Positions 56,077 to 64,000 of a stretch of DNA of 64,000 bases are shown here, one piece after another. Within the stretch, counting starts at the first letter, position 1. Each line of letters begins with the position of its first letter. This DNA comes from Macrocystis pyrifera. Taxonomy: Eukaryota; Sar; Phaeophyceae; Laminariales; Laminariaceae. The stretch is from contig JASSKH010000005.1 of NCBI GenBank assembly GCA_031763025.1, positions 16,334,128-16,398,127 on the forward strand, given 5' to 3'. The notes under the pieces are model-generated. The model did no database searches, was not told the DNA's origin, and saw nothing but the letters and a program-made list of their open reading frames with translations. The translations under genes were made by a program, and so were the position numbers.

Positions 56077-58050
56077 GATGTGGATGTTATGGTAGTGTAC
56101 TACGGCTGATAGAGCCGTTCGCGGCTCGTGGTGTCTGCAAGTGCACTAAGGAAGCTCCCTCCTACTTGGTATTGTGCGTAACGTTGACGAGTCCCACGGA
56201 GCCGAAATAGCTGGCTCTGCCGACTTGAATACGTCCCCGCACCCAACTTTAGTTTTTCGCATGCGTGTCTTCTGTAGCCGCCGGGGCTGGGTTTGGTATC
56301 TTGTCACTGTTTGTGTGGTTTACTTTTTTTGTTGTGCTGTAGGTGTATTGTTGGTTTGACTTTTGCCGAACTCTCCCGTCGTTTCCCTGCTTTCACGGCA
56401 GCTGGCTGCTGAGTTCTTGCGCCGATTGAGCTAACGGTTTGATTAACTTCTGCTTCCTTGCCATTCGGTCATGCGTCTCTCATGTTCCGTATCTACGGTT
56501 GTTTTCGCCCCCCCTTCGAGAGCGGCGGAAACGTTCGTTCTCGTTTGGATTCCTTTAGTCATGCCAGTTTTTCTTCCTGTTTTTCCTTGTATCCCTTGGC
56601 ACCTCTTTGGTTTTCCCGAGGCCATGTTCGTGAACCTTTTATACGCATCGTACAGGTTGCCCAAGATCTAGATCTGACCGCATTTGCCGTTCATGTGTTC
56701 CCTCTCCGCCTTCATACTATCCCCAAGCAATCCGAGGTGATAGATTTCGTTCTTTCGCGACCGTTTGCATTCCGCCCTCTCCTGTGCGATATTGCAGAGT
56801 GTTATCAGGTTTAGATTGGGTAGAAGGCGATTGGTTAACCTTTACCGATAAGCCAACGGACTCAGGCCTTACCAATAGGCCGTAACGATGTCTGCTCATT
56901 GTATTTTTGGGTTCTAGCACCCTCAGTGTCGGCGAAATCTGGCACGCATCATTCTTCCCTCTTTTATGGGATCGGGTCTTATCTGTCTTGGGTTCTCCCA
57001 TTGCGTGAGTTCCTGTTTTCCGACACTGTTCTCACTATTCGAGTGAGCCCGTTCGCGCCAGCACTTGTTTCCGTTGTATTACCCCCCCCGTTCATTTTAA
57101 GTCTCGAAGCACCACGTGCCTTCGCAGTGGGTAGTGTAACGGCTAATGCTTTGTTCTTTCTGTTTGTGTCTCGCTCTCAGGTTAGCTTATGCCGCTCCTG
57201 GCTATGCGAGTCACACCGCTTCCTCGAGTTCAAGTCCTCGATTTAGCGTCCGGGTAGTTCTAGCTTCTTTTGCCTGCTTTCGCGTATCGGCACTTTCGGA
57301 CTTGTTATCTTCTTCGCAGTGCCCACGTGTAATCGGCCACAGCCTTGCAAGTTAGAGCTGTGGGAGTGGGTTGTGAAGTGCCGCATCTTCGATCCATTCT
57401 CCGAATTCTCCGGATGGTTTTCCTGAGTTTTCTATGAATCTACATATACGGCTCTTCAGGGTGGACTAGTGTTAAGTTATCCCCTCTCCCCTGTTGCGGC
57501 GTTATATCCACTCTATCTTGTTGCAGCTTTATGGTTTTGTAGCAATCGTCCCCTCATCATACCTGGCAGGCGTTATCGCCTGCTTTTCTGATGAGCGCCT
57601 CGCCCCTTCGTTCAGAAGGCATCTGGTGAAGCAAACGTCAACTAATACAAGAGCTCAACACATCGTCAAGCACCTCGTGTGAGTGACCAGAACTGAGTCA
57701 AAGGCATCAACCTGCTAGCAGTAGTCGGTCCCTAGGTCCATACTGCCTTAAACTTAACATTGACCCTAGACGCGTTCTTCTGACGCATTCATGTCACTCC
57801 CTCTTCTTAAAGGAGTAAACTAAACAAGTTCAACTTTGAGACTTTCGTATTTATAAATGTATACACGATATTTGTTGGCCCTGTACTCTCAGCGCTCCTC
57901 AGCGTTTCTTAGACTTATTTTCTTTGTGTTGTTCATGCTGGCGCGAGATACGGTTCACATCCTGGGACGAAACTGCCTCATCGTAATCCCCGACCCCGAC
58001 TGTGTCGGGGGCGGCCTCGGGCGTGCTTGCGCCGTGCCCTGGCTGCCGGC
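56077..58050. other. No gene recognised
   Basis: Ordinary composition. Short open frames on both strands carry no known domain. A fragment of segment F (GACGCATTCATGTCACTCCC) occurs near 57780. Confidence 0.5.
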
Positions 58051-58060
58051 TGACCGGGTG

Positions 58061-58275
58061 TGAATACGTCAGCTGTGAGTTGGACCAGTTGAGTGGTCTA
58101 TACTTGATTTATGACAGTCTCGTGGCCAGAGAATTTGGTTGTCGGCTTACCTTTGCCCCGTCAGGCCTACTCTTGGCCCGCCAAACCCTCTTTCAAAGTA
58201 TTATAGTTTTTTCCATTAGGATGTCCTTGACTGCTGTGGCCGGGTGTGCTGTGCTCGTTTCTTGCAGAAGCTTTT
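58061..58275 (+). repeat. Duplicated segment I, copy 1
   Basis: ATACGTCAGCTGTGAGTTGG, ATGACAGTCTCGTGGCCAGA, CCTTTGCCCCGTCAGGCCTA. Copy 2 follows at 58281 and an inverted copy lies at 60298-60435. Confidence 0.8.
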
Positions 58276-58280
58276 TATAT

Positions 58281-58470
58281 TAAAACATCAGCTGTGAGTT
58301 AGACGAGTTGAGAGGTCGATACTTGATATATCACAGTCTCGTGGCCAAACATTTTGGTTGACGGCCTACCTATTGCCCCGTCAGGCCAACCTTTGACCCG
58401 TCAAACGCTCTATTGAAATATGATAGTCATTGAGATGCCCTTGATGGCTGCCCGTCAAGGGGCAAATGTG
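58281..58470 (+). repeat. Duplicated segment I, copy 2
   Basis: ACATCAGCTGTGAGTTAGAC, ATCACAGTCTCGTGGCCAAA, CTATTGCCCCGTCAGGCCAA. Confidence 0.8.
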
Positions 58471-59187
58471 CCGCCGATCGACATCTATGCTCGCTCGTGA
58501 CGATAAAAATATTCTGCTTTCGATGCCAGCACCCACATTCGACATCTTCTCTTTTGGCCGAACGGGAGAGGCCGAATCCTCCGCGGGTTTCGACAGCTCA
58601 GGGGGCAAGCGTGTGGAGAATATGGGCTGGAGTGACCGGTCTCGTGCTCCGCCGTTACTTCTGCATTGAGGGTTGGGCGTTCCAGGAACAAGTGTCGAAA
58701 TTCCGACTCGGGCTGTTTTACGTGTGAAGGCATGAGTTGTGCGCATAAATGTTGAGATACGTAGGCTAGCATATGGTCGGGAAACGAGCGTCACGAGCCT
58801 CTTCGGGTGCTGTGCACGCCGGGCGACCAGGCTCCGTGAGGCAGGGAAAACGGCGTCTTTGGGTTCGACCGAATCGGACGAGTCTACGCCGCGGGAGGAG
58901 CGATACAGTGGTGGGAGTACAAACGGTGTCTACGATTTTGTTTGTCGTTTCCACGCAGCAGGCAGTTGCAATGGCAATGGTTGCCATCAATGGGAATGAC
59001 TACTAGCCATTCCCATTAGGTACCAGCAATGGCAATGGCGAGTACTCGGCAATACCATTGGGCACCAGTATCACACGAGGCGTGGAGTTTCGGTTGTATT
59101 GTGAAGGCGTTTTTCTTTTTTATCGTGTAACCGCCAAGCAAAAATAAAGTCGTCGACATGTACCGGTTACGACGAGGCACGACGACG

Positions 59188-59765
59188 ACGTCGTGTTTCT
59201 TCCTCCTCGTGCGCCACCGGGCTCCCCTGTCCCGACTGTTGTGCCAGGGGCAGCCTCGGGCCTGTATGATGTGTTGCTATTGCTGCTGCCGCTGCTGCCG
59301 CTACTCATCCGATGCCCTGGTAATACTATGTCTGTGCGGCTACTGTCCTGTTCTGCTGCTGCTGCTGCTCCTGCTGCAGCTATGCCTGGAGTAATTTTTT
59401 GTTGTTAACCCCCGTGGGCATGGTAAATATGCAAGTCAACCCCTCTCGGTGATGTGTCTCCGCAATATAAAGCTGAAATACGGACCCATCTGCTGCGGGA
59501 GCTGTGCGAGTACCGTCTCGCAATTGACATTCTTTTGGCGTCTCGGCGGAGGTCTCGTGCCAGCGGAGTTTTCTTATGATACGTACTTGTACGCTATGCT
59601 GCTGGTGCTCGCTATGTGCTTGCTGCTGTGAGCTTGCTGCACCAACGCAGTCGCCGGCGCTTCGTACTGTCGATTAAACTCGAACGACTGCTACCCAACT
59701 CATTGTTTTGTATCTATCTGAATACGGAATATATAGTACGGGCGCCGAGCGTCTGGTACGTACGA
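59188..59765 (+). repeat. Duplicated segment H, copy 1
   Basis: Aligns over about 550 bp with 60868-61402, including the CTG-rich part, the conserved peptide and the shared end CGCCGAGCGTCT(G/C)GTACGT. Could be LTRs of one lost element; partial copies lie between them at 60130-60260 and 60655-60835. Confidence 0.75.
59427..59579 (+). CDS. Short conserved peptide ORF, copy 1
   Basis: No ATG; follows a TAA at 59424. Encodes CKSTPLGDVSP, then HLLRELCEYRLAIDI and RRSRASGVFL before TGA. The copy at 61047-61229 has the same peptide with conservative changes and the same stop position. Unknown function. Confidence 0.3.
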   Translation: MCKSTPLGDVSPQYKAEIRTHLLRELCEYRLAIDILLASRRRSRASGVFL

Positions 59766-60297
59766 GTTGGGCCAGCCGAAAAATGGATAAACCATCTGAA
59801 GGTCGTATCTCGTGAACCACTGCGAATTAGGACTTGAGATTAGCAGGGCTTCCTCGCGATTTTTCCCGTTGTGAAAATACCGCGGGGTTCCGCGGGCTAC
59901 GAGATAATCTCCCGTGATTTCGTGGAATTTTGAAAATCTCGTTCCCGTCCAAACTGATCCCGTGGAAATGTTCGCGATCTCGATCTTGTATCGTGTTTTT
60001 TTTTCAAATGCCGATCCCGTGCAAACTAGTCCCGTGAAATTTGGGCAAATCCTGTGAAATCCGTGCACCGTCCCGTGCAAACCCTTTGAAATGCTATTCT
60101 TGCCATGTCTGGGGACTGCGCGAGCGTGTACACGAGAAAAAAGAAAAACGTCCAACGGCAGTAGCAGCAGCAGGCCTCGGGCGCGTGTGGTGTGCTGCTG
60201 CTGCTACGTGCAGCTGTTGTTGTGTTCTGCTGTTGCTGCTCACGCAGTCCCCTTCGCGGAGTAGGTCGGCCTAAGATATACGAGGTGTATCAGCAGA

Positions 60298-60435
60298 GTG
60301 TTTGACGGACCAAAAGGTAAGCCTGACGGGGCAAAGGTAGGCCGTCAACCAAATTCTTTGGCCACGAGACTGTGATAAATTAGTAGTATCGAGCACTTAA
60401 CTGGTCTTACGCACAGCTGATCTATTTGAAATGTT
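60298..60435 (-). repeat. Duplicated segment I, inverted copy
   Basis: AAGCCTGACGGGGCAAAGGT and GGCCACGAGACTGTGATAAA on the plus strand are the reverse complement of copies 1 and 2. Confidence 0.8.
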
Positions 60436-60867
60436 TTCTGTAGAAACCGAGCAACAACACACCCGGTCAGCCGGCAACCAGGTTAGTCATGCTCTCACGC
60501 TTGCCGCTCGTCAAGTTTTTACGCACGAAATAGTTCCTCGAGCACGAGCACGCACTCGGTGAGACTCGATTCCCAAATTTGACTTTAGTGGGGACGAGAT
60601 TCACTCACTGTACTACATAGTAACTCCATCGGGGACGCCATTATAACTTTTTACGTAGTGCCCCACCGTGCTCCCCTGTCTCGACTGCTGTGCCGTGGGC
60701 GGCCTCGGGCGTGCGTAAACTGTTACTGCTGCTGCTACTACCGCTGCTCTGCTCTGCTCTGCTGCTGCTCTGCTGCTGATAGGGGCAGCTGCTGTGTTGT
60801 TCTGTTGTTGCTACTCAAACAGGCCCCCTCACGGAGTAGGTCGGCCTGAGATATATTAATATGTATT

Positions 60868-61402
60868 TCCTCTTCCTGCGCCATCGGCTCTCCTGCCCCG
60901 ACTGTTGTGCCAGGGGCAGCTTCGAGCGTACATGATGTGCTACTGCTGCTGCCGCTGTTCATCCGCCTCCCTTGTGCTACTGCTATGTGTGTCCTGCTGC
61001 TGTTCTGTTCGGCTTTTAGTGCTGCTGCTTTGTCTGCGATATATTTTTGCTGCTGACCCTCGTGTGGACATGGGCATTGTGCAAGTCAACTCCCCTCGGT
61101 AATGTATCTCCGCATCTCAAAGCTGAAAGACGGATCCATCTGCTTCGGAAGCTGTATGAGTACCGTCTCGCGATTGACATTTATATGACGTCTGGGCGGC
61201 GGTCTCGTGCTAGCGTAGTTTTCTTATGATATGTATCTGTACGCTATGCTGCTGCTGCTTGCTGCTGCTGAGCTTGCTGCACCAACGTAATCGCCGGCGC
61301 TTCGTACTGTCGATTAACTTGATCGACTGCTGGTCAATTAATTGTTTCGTATCTAACTGTACAAGAAGCATACAGTACGGACGCCGAGCGTCTCGTACGT
61401 AG
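60868..61402 (+). repeat. Duplicated segment H, copy 2
   Basis: Second member of the pair described at 59188, about 1.65 kb downstream in the same direction. Confidence 0.75.
61047..61229 (+). CDS. Short conserved peptide ORF, copy 2
   Basis: 60 codons from ATG. Encodes CKSTPLGNVSP, HLLRKLYEYRLAIDI and RASVVFL, then TGA. Predicted short basic helix. May be the tail or head of a lost retrotransposon protein. Confidence 0.3.
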   Translation: MLLTLVWTWALCKSTPLGNVSPHLKAERRIHLLRKLYEYRLAIDIYMTSGRRSRASVVFL

Positions 61403-61781
61403 TACTTTGTAGTGCTGCTTGCTGCTGGATACGAACAAGTAATGCGTTTATTGTGGGCCGGATGGCGGATGGTAATGCTTGTTTTTCTCGTGGTCGCAGC
61501 GTTTTATTTCTCTTCACTCAGAAATGTTTTTTTATTGGACCCCTTGGCAGTACTGTCGCACTAAAAGCCTCGAGTTGCATACCGGTACGCCCTTAGCCGT
61601 TACGGGCATGCGCGGAGATGCAGGCGGGCGTCAGCCCACCGCGGCGAAGCCCCCATCGTATAAAATGATGAAATACGTCAGCTGTGAGTTCGATGCAACC
61701 TACACGTGATACCGCAGTCAAGCAGGGCCTGAGCCACAAGTCCAAGGTGCGATACAGACTATTAATAGTTTTAAGTTTAGG

Positions 61782-61946
61782 ATGTTCGATGAGAGCAAGT
61801 CGTCGGAGGCCAACGCTAACGCAGCTACTGCTGCGCGAGAGGCTCATGCTGCTTTGATTACTGCGCAAGCACAAGCGGAGGTAAACGCTCATGCTGGTGT
61901 AGCTACTGTGCAAGCAGAGGTCGACGAACGCCGTGTACATAGTTGA
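61782..61946 (+). CDS. Small Ala-rich ORF, 54 codons
   Basis: ATG at 61782, TGA at 61944-61946. The peptide is very rich in Ala, Glu and Gln (EANANAATAAREAHAALITA, then QAQAEVNAHAGVATVQAEV) and would form an amphipathic helix or coiled coil. It sits between the two halves of a CAGCTGACGTATT module (61671-61693 and 61942-61985). It may be a fragment of a gag-like coiled coil. No homologue recognised. Confidence 0.3.
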   Translation: MFDESKSSEANANAATAAREAHAALITAQAQAEVNAHAGVATVQAEVDERRVHS

Positions 61947-62061
61947 TACTCAACTTTGAGAGGTGCGTAATACGCCTCGTCTATGCCCCATTTCTTTCTG
62001 AATTTACAAGTTGTGTGATAAGCCGTTCGGGCCTACCAGGTATTCTATATGTAATTCCATG

Positions 62062-62162
62062 TTAACCCTTTTAGTACCGCAGTCCCGTTTTGGGGGCAAA
62101 TTACTTAGAATTAGTGTGGTTTGTCCCCGAAACGAGACGGCAGTTTGCCGTAAAAGAGTTAA
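62062..62162. mobile_element. piggyBac-like MITE with TTAA duplication
   Basis: TTAA on both sides of a 93-bp element starting CCCTTTTAGTACCGCAGTCC and ending CCGTAAAAGAG. Confidence 0.88.
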
Positions 62163-62399
62163 GGATTTAGGTCAGCGATTCCCCTGGGCACGTACTGTAC
62201 ATAATAAGGGCGCTATGCATGCGAATAACAAGGAAACGGTGCACGTAAACGAGAGCGGACATTTGATTAATTAGATTATTAATCCAGTCACCGAATGTGA
62301 AACAACCCCATGAACCGTTTAGTGTGTGCTGGGATAATAATAACCCACTCCTTGAAGTCTGCAGCTTCAGATTTTATCGTCCTCGTGTAAGGACTCGTA

Positions 62400-62470
62400 T
62401 ACCGGGCATGAGGCCAAATAAAACCTGTAGTACGCGCCATCGAAGTATCATACACAGTTGGCAAAGAGAA
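62400..62470. repeat. Dispersed repeat D
   Basis: CATGAGGCCAAATAAAACCT, then CCATCGAAGTATCATACACAG. This is the closest match to the copy at 11.1 kb. Confidence 0.6.
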
Positions 62471-63018
62471 GATTAAAAAATAACAATAACTCGTGGCCAA
62501 AATACAATGCGAGGCGTTCTACGATGATAGAGGTTCACCCTAAATTTTCTGAGGCTCCTCACTTGAGGAGCTCTGTACCCCACCCGAAAACTGACTTCAG
62601 CAAAAATAAAATTGCATCCGGATGAATAGTCCCATGGCCCAATTATACAAAGTGCCATTTTTCGAAGCAAGATTGATATTCCGACGACCTTGGGCTAAGG
62701 AGCGCCGTCATTCAGAAAACAGTTTAGCGGAAATGTGCTACGTCTATCGTAGAACGCGTCATCCAGTCATTTCAAATAATATAATTGAAAAATCGATATT
62801 AGAGCCTGTCCTGTTTGTCAACTCCCAACGATATATAGCGTGTGCAGAGAAAACCTTGTCTGTTATAAACATTCGTGGCGTATTCGAAAGATTTTTTTGC
62901 AACTCCTTGCATGTAGCGAATTTTTTCAACATTTCACCATTCTAATAACGTGTGTGTAAACACAATACAACGTTCTTCAACTTGTCGAAATTCAGAACAA
63001 GTTGAAACCTACCATATC

Positions 63019-63080
63019 CTTTTAGAGCTCCAATCTAGTTTGTCCCCGAAACGGGACTGCAATCCTAAATGGATTAACCG
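63019..63080. mobile_element. piggyBac-like MITE, internally deleted
   Basis: CCTTTTAGAGCTCCAATC at the left and TTTGTCCCCGAAACGGGACTG at the right, ending GGATTAAC. The left half is shortened. Confidence 0.65.
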
Positions 63081-63114
63081 CAAGGGAGGGCGGCCGGATT
63101 CTTCTTTCAACTCG

Positions 63115-63225
63115 CCGACAGCATCAGGTCGAAGCCCTCGCGGAGGCGATCTTCATCGTCCAAACCACACCGGATCGGGTGCCCTGTGTGTGGAGTTATC
63201 AGAGTTGATTTCCAGCGCGACAGGT
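63115..63225 (+). repeat. Duplicated segment G, copy 3
   Basis: GAAGCCCTCGCGGAGGCGAT, CGTCCAAACCACACCGGATC, GAGTTGATTTCCAGCGCGAC. Confidence 0.8.
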
Positions 63226-63479
63226 CGAGCTGCAGAAATCGCTACCTGTTACCTCCTACCTCCTACGCACCCTGGCCTACGGTTGAAACTTTCGTGGTTC
63301 AAATAATTCAAGTGATTTGAAATTTGTTTGCCAACACCTTTGTTTGAACTTTCGTAATTTCTGATAATTCAAATGATTGAAAATTTAATATGGGAGCCTG
63401 TCGTGTTTGTCAACTCACAACAATATGTAGGGTTTTCAACATTTCACTATTCTAAGAACGTGTACCAGGTACCTGGTAT

Positions 63480-63800
63480 GAGGTATTGTTTGGTTCTAGA
63501 CCACCCTTCTTTGATATTTGTGGGACGAGTGATCGTTAGATGCGGACCTTGGACGCGTTCTATCAATAGTGACTATTCATGTCACTCCTTTTTTACCACG
63601 TACTTTCATGGATAATCGTATTTTTTTTATATTTGTAGAACTGGTGATCGTTGCAGCGTTGCCTCTGCCGGAAATGCTGTCCCGATATTCGTGAAACACC
63701 CTCTGCATAAGGAGTCGAAGCGAGCGGGTGGGGGTTGGTTGAGGATTGGGGTGCTACGTCTTTATAGCGGTTACCGTGTGGTAGCTCTTATCAGGTGTTG
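63480..63800 (+). repeat. Duplicated segment F, copy without the insertion
   Basis: Same order of blocks as 54112-54660, but shorter because it lacks the 123-bp module-carrying insert. An imperfect ACCAGGTACCTGGTATGAGG palindrome lies at its left border. Confidence 0.8.
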
Positions 63801-64000
63801 CACTCAATCAAGTGGAACGGGCCCATCGGTAGCCTTCAGATATTTTCGTGCCTGGTACAGAACAGCAGTACCAGCAGGAAGCAGTATTGAAGTAGTAGTA
63901 GTAATAGTTCCCGCGGAAACGAGGTGACATATACCGCATCCCTCGTATAAACTTGAACTTAACTATTATTAATACTATGCAAACGTCTACAAATGGAAAA

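Noticed and set aside
56440-57250. Possible protein-coding region with 94-118 codon frames on both strands
   Set aside because: No domain, no matching splice sites and no repeat support; ordinary chance frames.

Overview
The window is eukaryotic nuclear DNA. It has spliced exons with GT-AG introns, several kinds of transposable element, dense microsatellites and homopolymer tracts, and no operon-like packing. The gene content and the style of the repeats suggest a large-genome alga, most likely a brown alga or another stramenopile. That assignment is inference, because no rRNA or organelle marker is present.

From 1484 to 36978 one gene fills more than half of the window: a DDX3/Ded1-type DEAD-box RNA helicase on the + strand. 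I place ten exons (about 2.06 kb of coding sequence) spread over 35.5 kb. The first recognisable intron is 21.4 kb. The 5' exon with the start codon was not found. All helicase motifs (Q, I, Ia, Ib, II, III, IV, V, VI) are present in order, and the C-terminus is a glycine-rich tail. The introns hold repeats: a mariner-like MITE family (TA target, TTACGGGGG ends), a piggyBac-like MITE family (TTAA target, CCCTTTTAGTAC ends), a palindromic relic of an LTR-retrotransposon gag, an element with terminal inverted repeats at 21.4-22.2 kb, GATC-rich and GGTACCGA-rich minisatellites, and very long poly-C and poly-G runs.

From 37.0 to 41.4 kb the sequence is intergenic, G-rich and without a recognisable gene. 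From 41445 to 45343 lies a discrete 3.9-kb hAT-like transposon with 13-bp perfect terminal inverted repeats and an 8-bp target duplication. It carries subterminal CCGTCCC arrays and a spliced gene for a predicted ubiquitin-specific-protease-like (C19-type) cysteine protease. That gene is broken by an 8-bp tandem duplication. A piggyBac-like MITE is nested in the same transposon.

From 46.4 to 50.8 kb is a nearly complete non-LTR retrotransposon. It encodes a RING-H2-like finger, a reverse transcriptase with intact YLDD, a CCHC finger and a restriction-like endonuclease domain. The two reading frames overlap by 61 nt.

From 51 to 64 kb the sequence is a mosaic of duplicated repeat segments. It includes a miniature LTR retrotransposon with a GTTA target duplication, two telomere-like patches in inverted orientation, dispersed copies of a short module containing CAGCTGACGTATT, and paired segments that conserve a short peptide. 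I recognised no tRNA, rRNA or CRISPR feature.
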